DNA from: Siphonodentalium dalli
Lineage: Eukaryota; Mollusca; Scaphopoda; Gadilida; Siphonodentaliidae
Direction of reading: 5' to 3'
DNA: 64,000 nucleotides
NCBI GenBank assembly: GCA_032622095.1
Contig: CP136063.1
Coordinates: forward strand, 218,879,982-218,943,981
Shown: in pieces, positions 55,447 to 64,000 of the stretch
How the letters are laid out: each line of letters begins with the position of its first letter
How positions within the stretch are numbered: position 1 is the first letter of the stretch
Program-made: the position numbers and the translations under genes
Notes under the pieces: generated by a model
The model's database searches: none
Told to the model about the DNA's origin: nothing
Seen by the model: only the letters and a program-made list of their open reading frames with translations

Positions 55447-55775
55447 AGGGTGAATTTAGTGACACGCACAGTGATGCCTCATTCTGCTTGTGGATAGTCT
55501 TCTCTGGAAAGTATCTTTATTATCAAATTAACAATTTGTTTAGTTACCATAGAAAGTGTTTTTGTTTTGTTATTAATTTCTATATATATCACCAATTTGA
55601 CAGATGACAAATTGTATAATTGAGGTGTGCCCAACGGGTGTACATCACCGCCTTCATCGTCTGTGAACTTAAATAGCAAATGAGGCCATGCATTATTATG
55701 TCTGCAGATGATGGATTTGGTGATGCTAACCCGCTAATTGAGTGTAGCGTCACTAAATTCACCGTCTGCGTGTGT
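55447..55775. repeat. MITE-like repeat with GGTGAATTTAGTGAC ends
   Basis: Left GGGTGAATTTAGTGAC and right GTCACTAAATTCACC are inverted about 325 bp apart. The left-type end also occurs at 46,018. No target duplication determined. Confidence 0.6.
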
Positions 55776-56284
55776 ACCTGATTCTGAAAATGTTCAGCAC
55801 CGTTTGTTAAGGCATGGTTGTAAACGCCAGTGACCGCCCCAGGAATAGTGTGCTTTGCGCCGCTTTACCAAATAAATTACCCGACTTATATAAAATAAAC
55901 ACAGTTGGTGAATAGGGGCCTCTTACGCATCTACTAGTGCTTGAGGTTGTAATCCCTATTATACCCCCTGCACCCATATTATACACCCCTGAATCCTGAA
56001 TACCAGTTAACAGAAATGTGACATTACTAAGAATGTATTTCATATGTTCTTAACTCAGGATTCACCACCATGCGTACCAGTTAAGGCAATATGGGATACC
56101 TATACTTAGTAATGTTTCACTAATTTACATATACTTTTCACACATTTTCGGAAGTAGTATCCATAACTTCAACATGTCAAGTGGTATATTAGTTAAATTT
56201 GGCAAATGAATCCCGAGTACCAGTTAACAGAGCAATGTGAACACCACGTACCGCCTTAAAATGACCCGAATCTCGCGTATTTAA
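55776..56284. other. Non-coding, nothing recognised
   Basis: The minus-strand 78-codon frame at 55,807-56,043 has no recognisable feature. Confidence 0.4.
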
Positions 56285-56632
56285 CATAACTTAAGCAACA
56301 GATACTCTCGCAATGTGATGTCCTGGTAATAACTTAAGCATCAGTTACTCTCACAATGTGATGTCCTGGTAATAACTTAAGCATCAGTTACTCTCACAAT
56401 GTGATGTCCTGGTAATAAATTAAGCATCATTTACTCTCGCAATGTGATGTCCTGGTAATAACTTAAGCATCAGATAGTCTCGCAATGTAATGTCCTGGTA
56501 ACAACTTAAGCATTAGTTACTCTCGCAATATGATGTCCTGGTAATAACTTAAGCATCAGATACTCTCGCAATGTGATGTCTGGTAATAACTTAAGCATCG
56601 GGTGCTCTCGCCATGTGATGTCCTGGGAAACG
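56285..56632. repeat. 43-bp minisatellite, about 8 copies
   Basis: The unit, containing TAACTTAAGCATCAG and CAATGTGATGTCCTGGTAA, repeats in direct orientation with few changes. It lies ~160 bp downstream of the gene Y stop, so it is in its 3' flank or UTR. Confidence 0.88.
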
Positions 56633-56792
56633 CAAACGAGTATTTCCGGCGTTGAATGATGACTTTTGGCATTCGTGTAGCCAAGATAATGTTGTTGCCT
56701 TTGGATAAACATCCTGCAAGTTCCATTAGCAGAGATTCCATTTCGTCCGTCCATCGGTCCCATATACATGTATATCATCTCAGCAACGTGTC

Positions 56793-56899
56793 TCATATTG
56801 CTGAACATGTGCTACAGCAAACGAATCTGTATCTACTTTTACAAAACCAGATTGCATGTCGTAGACAAAACCTGGAGTCAAAGTTATCACCATAGCAAC
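56793..56899 (-). CDS. ADAMTS-like gene Y: terminal PLAC-like exon
   Basis: After GTTTTCAG at 56,900-56,902 the frame reads CYGDNFDSRFCLRHAIWFC then RYRFVCCSTCSAI and stops at TGA (56,793-56,795). Six-cysteine spacing ending RYR..CC.TC is like the PLAC module that closes many ADAMTS-type proteins. The two bases before the first Cys codon complete the codon split at the end of the exon 57,637-58,248 (G|GT), so the two exons join in frame. The longer frame in this place (56,506-56,808) is a shadow. Confidence 0.75.
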
Positions 56900-56902
56900 C
56901 TG

Positions 56903-57636
56903 AAAACAGACACGACAACGTGATAAACCACATAATAGCACTTGATCAAAAGTAGTCGCTGTATTAAAGGAGTTATAAATCTTCTAAATGTTCAAATATA
57001 TTAAAAGGGACATAAGGCAATCGTAGTGGGTAAATGTTAAAAGACAATAATAAATAGAGGATCTAAAACGAGTCCCCACTTTATAGCGCAATTAACAAAA
57101 CGAGTCCAGTAAATTAGGTCTGGTTCGAGCCTTTGGCGAGATTGAGACCTAATTTACTGGACGAGTCATGGACGAGTTTTGTAAATTCCGTTGTAAACTG
57201 GTGAACGGGGGACGAGTTGTAGATTATATTTATTACATTAGCCAAAACATCGACACAACATACCTAAATCAACATATGGGACGCGAAACTAGCATCGGCT
57301 TCTATAAATCATGCGATGACATTTGGCGTAACTATGCTATGCTTATCCGCGTAAAGAAATAGTCCCAGATAAATAATGACTCTTTGGCGTATTTAATGCC
57401 GTATATTTAATGACATAACTTTTCAAACTCTTCATTCATAATAGTTTGTTGGAAAAAATATTGGAAGCCATAGTATTTTGAGACGTAAAGTACGGAACGT
57501 ACAGACGACAAACCGGCAGTCAAAGGTCACCTGGCACTATTTCCTGTTATTACACGAACGTTTAATATCACAATTTATAGAATTGGTTTATTGAATGGAA
57601 TAAGGGTAGGATCATGTAATAATGTACAACACTAAC
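56903..57636. other. Last intron of gene Y, containing part of module M
   Basis: 57,115-57,600 matches about 43,760-44,060 next to gene X (TTTGTAAATTCCGTT, CATATGGGACGCGAAACTA). A GGTCT/AGACC hairpin flanks GAGCCTTTGGCGAG at about 57,117-57,155. No exon seen inside. Confidence 0.6.
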
Positions 57637-58248
57637 CTCCACTACATGTACCACAGCAGTCACTGGACGTTCCCGAACACACTCTCTCATAACCGTTCCT
57701 GAATAAACGTCTCCCACACACCGTCGAGGAATCTACGCACGAGCTTGCTGGTCCTCTTGTGGGACGTTGGGAAAGGTTATCTTCTGTGGTTGGTGTTGTG
57801 GTTGTTGTTGTTGTTGTTGTTGTTGTTGGCGTCGTTGTTGTTTGTGGTGGTAGTGGTCGTGTCGGTGTTGGTGTTGTCGTTCTCCTTGGCGTTGTTGTTG
57901 TTGGCGTCGTCGTCGTTGTTGTTTTTGTTGTTGGTGGTGGTTGTGTTGGTGTTGGTGATGTCGTTCTCCTTGGCGTTGTTGTTGTTGTTGTTGTTGGTGT
58001 TGTTGGCGTCGTCGTCGTCGTCGTCGTTGTTGTTGTTGGAGGTGGTTGTGTTGGTGTTGGTGATGTCGTTCTTCTTGATGTTGATGTTGTTGTCTGTGTT
58101 GTTGTTGATAGTCTATTCGGGTTACACACAGCACAACATCGTGTTCGGTAGAAACTGCTACGACACCTGAACGTACTCCGTCCTACCTCCTCGCATGTCG
58201 GTCCGTTATTGAACAATTTACCGATCTGGTCACCATAAGGGCAGCTCT
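57637..58248 (-). CDS. ADAMTS-like gene Y: cysteine-rich/mucin-like exon
   Basis: A 612-bp exon (acceptor TTATTTTCAG, donor GGAG|GTTAGT). Encodes SCPYGDQIGKLFNNGPTC, CRSSFYRTRCCAVC, a ~110-residue Thr/Pro-rich linker, and CGRRLFRNGYERVC with SSDCCGTC. Paralog of the gene X exon; both cysteine modules are conserved while the linker differs in length through (ACC/ACA)-type repeat expansion. Presumably secreted, densely O-glycosylated. Long frames on the opposite strand (to 141 codons, Val/Leu only) are antisense readings of the Thr/Pro codons. Upstream exons of gene Y were not identified in the window. Confidence 0.75.
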
Positions 58249-58430
58249 CTGAAAATAAGATGGACCCATTATTATACATTTATAACAATATACCGAGCTA
58301 GTCATCAAATGGGCAGCTTGCTGAAAATATGATGGACCCGTTATAAATACATGTATAAAAATATACCGAGCTGGTGACCATATGGGCTGTTCTCTGCAAA
58401 TAAGACGGACTCATTTTCAATACAGGTATG
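58200..58430 (-). repeat. Three diverged ~75-bp copies of the exon 5' edge (gene Y)
   Basis: ACCGA(T/G)CTGGT..CCATA.GGGC followed by (C/T)TCTCTGAAAATAAGATGG recurs three times, as in gene X. Confidence 0.7.
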
Positions 58431-60463
58431 ATGCCAAATATCTCGTCCACATAGTATATATTGTTTTCTGTATACGCAAAAACAAGTGCAGATCACATAA
58501 TTCAATTACGGTACTCATTCTTTAACGTCACTTCTGAGAGTTACCATTGTTTGTACCGTATAAGATTAATTTTACTGCATTGTTTCGGGATAACAATCGA
58601 AGATACAAACTCTACCTTGGAAATATTTAAACGACCCGGCGGATAGCGGTTTAGCCGTAGGCTATTTATATTCCCGACTAGATTATTCGGTTTCAATATG
58701 TATCCAATGTAAGTCGCTAATAGAGACCTTTCGCAAAAATCACAATTACGGATAGGAATTATTGTCCTAGTAAGGTTGATACCATAACAATTTACGTATG
58801 ATGGCTAATGGCGCGTCCACATGACGGGCAAGAACATATGACATACTTGACCAATGAACAAAAATAATGCAGGAAAATATCCGATGGAGGCAGTGAACTG
58901 GTATATTATCGCCTGTGGGTGATATGTGTTCACATTGATTGGTGGTCATCGGTATCCGTTAAATAATCTATGAGGGATACGCTGGTAACTGTCCATGCAC
59001 TCGAGTTATGATCCATCAATATTATCGCCTTTTTCAACAACTGACTTCGTAATTCCAATTTAGATGGGTTGACAAAATCACTGAAGTATTATATTGATAT
59101 GTTTGTATGGCGTATATCTAAAGAGGGTTTCCGTTGACTGGGGATATCCATGTGGAATTTTCAACTGCACCGCCCTTCAACCAGGCCAAACTCCCAAGAT
59201 CAAATAATTCAATTTGCATCCCTCCATTCGCCTTTGAATTTCCCACCTGGTACCTCACGTCTAGTTTTTTTACTTTAATTTTGACTGGACCTGGGCTAAC
59301 ATAAAATACACCACAGCCCCACGAACAAAGTCAAATCCACAACTCTAGAAAACTTCATATTGGGTCTCAATGGGGGCGTTTTCATTCAATTTGCCACAAA
59401 ACAATTATGACTTGTGTCCAGTGTTCGCCCAAAAAATACGAAGTGGCTAAAATAATATGCTTGTGGCTAAAAATATGGCGACAAACATTTTCTGTGTCGA
59501 ACGGGGACTCAACCACAATTTATTGTAAACAAAGAGACTTAACGTTATTAGCGAGAGCTGACGAGAAGTGCGAGATTACGGGTGTGTTCTATTAGCTATA
59601 CTATAGCTATAATGATCGTTTAGAGGCGGATTCTTAAGACGCTATATATCACAATTGAGTAAACATAGGTTTATGAAATGGCTTCCTGTGTAACAAAAGA
59701 GCTTTATTTTACGGTGTTTTAAACTGATTGCAAAAGAGTAAAGTCATATATACGCTCAATTCAATAGCTTCTCACATTCCCCCGCAATGGATAGTGTTGA
59801 ATGGGACGAGACTCGCGCCTGTTATGAATCATTATATGCTTTAGGGGCAATTAATTTGAATAGACCAACGCATTCAGGCTTTGTTTAACTAATTCGGAAG
59901 TGTGGATACCACAGGGCCTCCAATTGACCAGTTTGATTTTGAACTTGCATTCAGAAAGTGGAAAGATGTGAAATCGCGTAGGATTTTTAACAGTGTTTGA
60001 AATTTGAACGTTATTGTTAATTTATTGATATTGTATATTGTTATGTGTTAAAAGTGCTGATAACTTTGAGTAAAATAATGTTTATATCGTATTACATCTT
60101 GTGCTAATTTATCCCACAATATGTGGCTAAACTTTTTTAAAAAGTGGCTAACAAAATTGCACAAGTGGCTAAAAAATGGCTACAAAACATTTCGGACCAG
60201 GGCGAACACTGCTTGTGTCACCCCATATATGCATGTACTATGAAATTATAACATTGGCAGATATTTTCTTATATCATTGTTTATTTGCAAAGCCAACATT
60301 TAAGTTGGAACATAGCCAAAACATATATATACATATATACACAGAAACAGTTTATACAAACAATTTATACGTTAACAATTATCATTATCATATTTTCGTA
60401 ACAAATCCACTTGCATGTACACGTGGACGCGTCATAATTGATGAGACGGCATATACCCCACTA
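58431..60463. other. Intronic/intergenic, no supported exon
   Basis: 58,490-58,730 matches 45,530-45,800. AAAGTGGCTAACAAAATT-type phrases (GTGGCTAAAA) recur at 59,440-59,475 and 60,120-60,180, with GTGTTCGCCC at 59,422 and its inverse GGGCGAACAC at about 60,202, suggesting the inverted ends of an ~790-bp element (59,421-60,212). No gene recognised. Confidence 0.45.
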
Positions 60464-60620
60464 GGATAGGATAATTTATTTACAATACACACATGAATAA
60501 TACAATGGCTGTAACACATAATCAGGTAATTATGTATATTGTATGGGGTTAGCCTAGCCCTATCGGGCTGTCTTCCAGCTACCCCCTAAAACAAGTATCA
60601 CTGTATATAATTGAATAGAT
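60464..60620 (-). mobile_element. 3'-end fragment of LINE family 2
   Basis: TAGGATAGGATAATTTATTTACAATACAC, then GTATATTGTATGGGG and GGGCTGTCTTCCAGCTACCCC resemble 61,385-61,510, the 3' end of the longer copy. The extent of this copy to the right is uncertain. Confidence 0.6.
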
Positions 60621-61377
60621 GGCTTGTATTTCATATGCACGCACACGTACAGACTATAATCATATATAAAACTATCAAGAACCTAGTATTTAGGGCATAT
60701 CACAAACAAATATTGGTGCGGTTGTGAGACAATCCAGACGAGTTATAAGATCGAAAATATATTTTCTCTCCATACTAATATGAACTGTTCGAGAAAAAAT
60801 AGATCGTCGGAAAGTCTTTTTGTTGAGTGAAGTTTTGAGATAATTCAAATTAACAGTTTTACATATATGTAATGTTTAAATGTATGTCTAGTTGTTTAGG
60901 GTTAGAGAAATCGCGACATGAATTCCAATCTGTCCTAAGTGTACTTTTTATGATTCTGATTAAATCGATTTTCAAAGTTTGAATTGCCGTCACGACTGAA
61001 TTTTATGGTGTACAGTAGAAAACTTCACATTGTTGGACAGCTCAATGTCTTAACTATTCATTTTAACCAGGACCAATCCGCACTAGACTATTATATACAT
61101 AAAGTTTGGAGAATTGTAGACTAAGGGTATGACATTTTGCGCTTAGAACAAAATGGAACTAAATATTTGTAGTTGAATACGCGAATGACAGTTCAGACCT
61201 TCACTCTATTTTAGGGCAAGGTTGTCCCATGTTCCGAAAAATATGTCATTTTTGAACTTTGGACAACTTTGAGTTAAAATATAAACTCTATTCACCAGAA
61301 GAACAAATTGATTGTCGACAGTTTTGGAAGCCCCTTTTGTCACAAGTACGCTGCTTTGGTGAAGTTAGTTTCCAGTA
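60621..61377. other. Non-coding, nothing recognised
   Basis: Between two LINE 3' ends. No exon or repeat identified. Confidence 0.4.
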
Positions 61378-61713
61378 TGATAGGATAGGATAGGATATTT
61401 TATTTGCAATACACATATCTATTACATAATAGTGGCGAAAATTATGGAAAATTATGTCGTATATTGTGGGGGATGGCATAGTCTGGCAAGACTGTCTTCC
61501 TGCCATCCCCAGTATGGTGAATATAGAAATTAATAACAATAGTAAGATGGCTTTGGGTGAGCCGTGCACAGATTGTGTATATGTAATTTATAAGTTTAGG
61601 GCTTAGTTAAAGAGTGTGTGAAATTGGATACTACCCGAGGGCTGTTCAATATCATGTGTATGGTTCAAATTCAGATGAGTTGGTAGTATTTTTGGCGGAT
61701 GGGGGTACAGGGA

Positions 61714-62247
61714 CTACTGATTCGTTTGGTTGGTGTTGACGTTGAAACCGTCATGTGCACTTCGGGATACGATATGGGGGCAGTCTGGGCATCCTCGATT
61801 TTTGCATTTGATATTGTTAGAATATGCGCTTATTATTGTTTCTGTGATGTGTTTTTTGAATACGTGCCTACTATGATTTTTAGTCATGGTGTTATCTAAA
61901 TTGTTCCATGAGGTTGGGAATGCATGAAACGGTAGCTGTCCGGAAAAGGTGGTTCTCGGGGTTTTGAGGAATAATGGGCGCTGTTGTCTAGTATCGGGTC
62001 CGGCAATACGTTTAGTGAACATTTGCGAGAAAGATTCAGGTAAGCGGTTGTAATACCAGTCATGCATGAATAGAGTAGTATGGACTTCGTGAAGGTCGTA
62101 TACCTTTAAGATATTCTCTTTTTTAAACAAAGGTTCGGTATGGCTCCTGTACTTTTTATTACACACAATTCGTATCGCTCTTTTTTGTAATAAAAAGACT
62201 CGTTTTACCTCGGGAACATGACCCCATAGTTGGATTCTGTATACCAA
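61714..62247 (-). pseudogene. LINE family 2, C-terminal segment
   Basis: Encodes VYRIQLWGH, VFLLQKRAIRIVCNKKYRSHTEPLF and YDLHEVHTTLFMHDWYYNRLP, the conserved C-terminal domain after LINE RTs (W....V..L...QK..IR.I......H..PLF). Ends at 61,714. Confidence 0.75.
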
Positions 62248-62258
62248 GTGACTTTGGA

Positions 62259-62471
62259 TTAAGGCATAATATAACGTTTTAAGGGCACTGCCTGGGGAAA
62301 AGTGACTTTATTTATATGATATATGGCATGCGCTAATTTGGAGCAGACTGATGATATATGTTTTTTAAATGATAGATTTTCATCTATGTGAATGGCTAAA
62401 AATTTAGTTGAGGTTTCGTGCTCACGATTTCCAATGCGTTTCAATTCTGTGTTATTTAAGAGAATGTTCAT
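62259..62471 (-). pseudogene. LINE family 2, continuation after first frameshift
   Basis: Encodes the post-RT segment with HETSTKFLAIHIDENLSFKKH, the F.LG..ID..L.W..H region of LINE RTs. The frame is lost again near 62,250-62,280. Confidence 0.7.
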
Positions 62472-64000
62472 AGTGTTCCATTTTGTTGTCGTTATTTTCC
62501 GGGTGCATGAGCATGTAATTGCTCTTTTCTGTATTTATAGAAAGCTTGATGCAGCAACACCAAGTGTAGATATTACGTAGTTCATTGTTCACATAACTTT
62601 CAATTTGGGTGCCGTTATCCCCGCTAGTCGTTAAGGTGGTATCATCCGCATAAGACAATATATTCATGGTTGTCGCATTTGGCATATCGTTAGCGTGGAT
62701 TAAAAAAATATGGGGCCCGAGTATGGAGCCTTGATGGACTCCGCACGTTATGTCCATTAGTTTGGACTTATTTCCCTGAAGTTCAACATATTGTTGCCTG
62801 TTGTCTAGATAGCATTGGAACCAAGACAGTGCAGTACCCCTTATCCCGTAATGATCTAATTTTGAAATTAATATAACATGATTTATAGTGGCAAATGCTT
62901 TAGAGAGGTCTAGGTATAGTGCTATTGTTGAATCCCTGGTTGTTTTATCATTGTTATTGTCTATTTGGTCGAGAAGATGCATGATTGGATGGAAAGTAGA
63001 GTGGTTAGGACGGAAGCCGTATTGGTGCTTGTACAATATATCGTGCTCAGTTAAAAAATCTACTAGTCGTTTTTGCATTATTCGTTCTAATAGCTTGGAA
63101 AAAGTAGGTAGAATGCTGATTGGTCTATAGTCGGAAATTGCGTGTGCATTGTTATTTTTCGGGATTGGAACAACCTTTGCTATTTTCATTTTCTCTGGGA
63201 CAATTCCTTGTTCAAATGAAAGGTTAAATATATGTTTCAATGCCGGAGCTATGGTTTCAATTGTTTCCTTCGTGAGTTTAGTGGTTATCCCTTTAAAGTC
63301 CATACTAGATTTATCTTTCATTGATAAGCAGGTTAGAATAATTTCTTGGATTGTGGTTGGGGTAACATCAAAGATGTCAAGGTCTTCTATTCTATTCCGG
63401 AGATAATCAGAAAAATCTGCGTTATGTTCATTCACTACAAGTTGACTGGTTTTACGCCCAATACTCGAGAAGTACTCATTAAATTTGTCAGCAATAAGGC
63501 TGGGACAGGTAATTACAGTCCCGTTATCGAAAAGGACCGTATTATGATTAACAGTGCCCCCTTCCATCTTCAGTGCACCCTTCAGTATAGTCCAGGATTT
63601 CTTCAGATCGTTCTTGTTTTCATCAATAATTCGTGAGTAATATAATTGTTTGCTCTTTCTGAGAAGTTTATTATATAATTGGCGATAATTTAAGTATGTA
63701 TGTGTGGCTCGATCGGATGCTGATTTGAGTTTCTTGGTATATAATTCTTGCTTTACGATACTTGATATAATCAGACCTCCTGTCACCCAGGGCTGGCGTT
63801 TTATAAATTTTTTGGGTATTTTGCGATTCTTGGGTGGAAATGCCAATTCGTATGCAGTCTCATAGATTTCAAGAAAATTATCATAAGCACGATCAATTGA
63901 ATTACATTCTAATACAGATTCAAATTTGCATGTTTGTAGAACAGATTTGAAGTTACTGATATTTTTAGCGCTAAAAGATCTTTGGGTGGTATTTGGGCCT
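62452..64000 (-). pseudogene. LINE family 2 reverse transcriptase (partial, degenerate)
   Basis: Open from the window edge without a start codon (an ATG is not needed because the frame enters from outside). Begins TTQRSFSAKNISNFK, then RT motifs DYRPISILPTFSKLLERI, HQYGFRPNHST, LYLDLSKAFATINH, YGIRGTALSWFQCYL, GVHQGSILGPHIFLIHAND and SYADDTTL. The usual Pro of VPQG is His here and LIYIND reads LIHAND, signs of decay. The frame is lost near 62,452-62,471. Confidence 0.85.

Larger units (their letters stand above)
61378..64000 (-). mobile_element. LINE family 2, frameshifted copy running off the window
   Basis: The 3' end carries a (TAGGA)n microsatellite tail at about 61,380-61,400. Coding sequence occupies three frames (62,452 to the window edge; 62,259-62,471; 61,714-62,247). 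The 5' part (endonuclease) lies beyond 64,000. Target duplications cannot be checked. Confidence 0.85.

Noticed and set aside
56506-56808. 100-codon minus-strand frame at 56,506-56,808 as a coding region
   Set aside because: It overlaps the better supported PLAC-like exon in another frame and extends into the 43-bp minisatellite.
57745-58170. Plus-strand 130-141-codon ORFs rich in Val and Leu
   Set aside because: They are antisense readings of the Thr/Pro codons of the mucin-like exon. The same applies to the 118-codon plus-strand frame at 44,721-45,077.

Overview
The window is nuclear DNA of a metazoan. Host coding exons are short and bounded by GT/AG splice sites, most of the sequence is AT-rich non-coding DNA, and it is packed with eukaryotic transposable elements (non-LTR retrotransposons, TTAA-type cut-and-paste elements, Mutator-like elements, Helentron-like termini). 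A CR1/L2-group LINE with an N-terminal 2A peptide, ADAMTS-type exons and an OTU/PHD-bearing transposase fit a marine invertebrate (mollusc, brachiopod, amphioxus or echinoderm). The sequence alone does not let me choose among these.

Layout. 0-4.4 kb: an interspersed repeat, a 49-bp minisatellite, one copy of a segmental repeat and a TTAA element built from small palindromes. 4.85-7.5 kb: tandem Helentron-like units. 7.5-8.6 kb: a foldback whose arms are short degenerate tandem repeats. 8.6-13.3 kb: no supported gene. 13,285-24,580: a very recent ~5.65 kb tandem duplication; each unit holds two decayed minus-strand copies and one plus-strand copy of an unrecognised basic, low-complexity ORF. 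The duplication cut through a ~4 kb TTAA element whose left end now occurs twice (16,506 and 22,157) and whose right end occurs once (26,133). 27.3-30.6 kb: second copy of the segmental repeat, hosting a 1.48 kb palindromic Mutator-like foldback with a 9-bp target duplication. 31.1-32.9 kb: arrays of a GTGTTCAAA palindrome.

33.9-43.5 kb is the most unusual block. Inverted arrays of a ~350-bp satellite bracket a minus-strand, intron-containing but broken gene that joins a PHD-type zinc finger, an OTU cysteine-protease domain and a MULE-like DDE transposase. I read it as a decayed autonomous Mutator-superfamily transposon.

44.6-58.2 kb carries minus-strand exons of ADAMTS-like secreted proteins (cysteine-rich exons, Pro/Thr mucin-like exons, and a terminal PLAC-like exon ending at 56,793), set in repeatedly duplicated intron modules. 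One module received a full-length LINE (48,246-52,315) with an intact 1,117-codon ORF encoding 2A, APE endonuclease and RT; a paralogous module at 44.3 kb preserves the empty site. 53-55 kb holds two more MITEs, one with a clean TTAA empty site elsewhere in the window. 60.4-64.0 kb holds one 3' fragment and one frameshifted, window-truncated copy of a second LINE family.

Almost every element boundary was deduced by comparing duplicated segments within the window (filled versus empty sites), not by database search.
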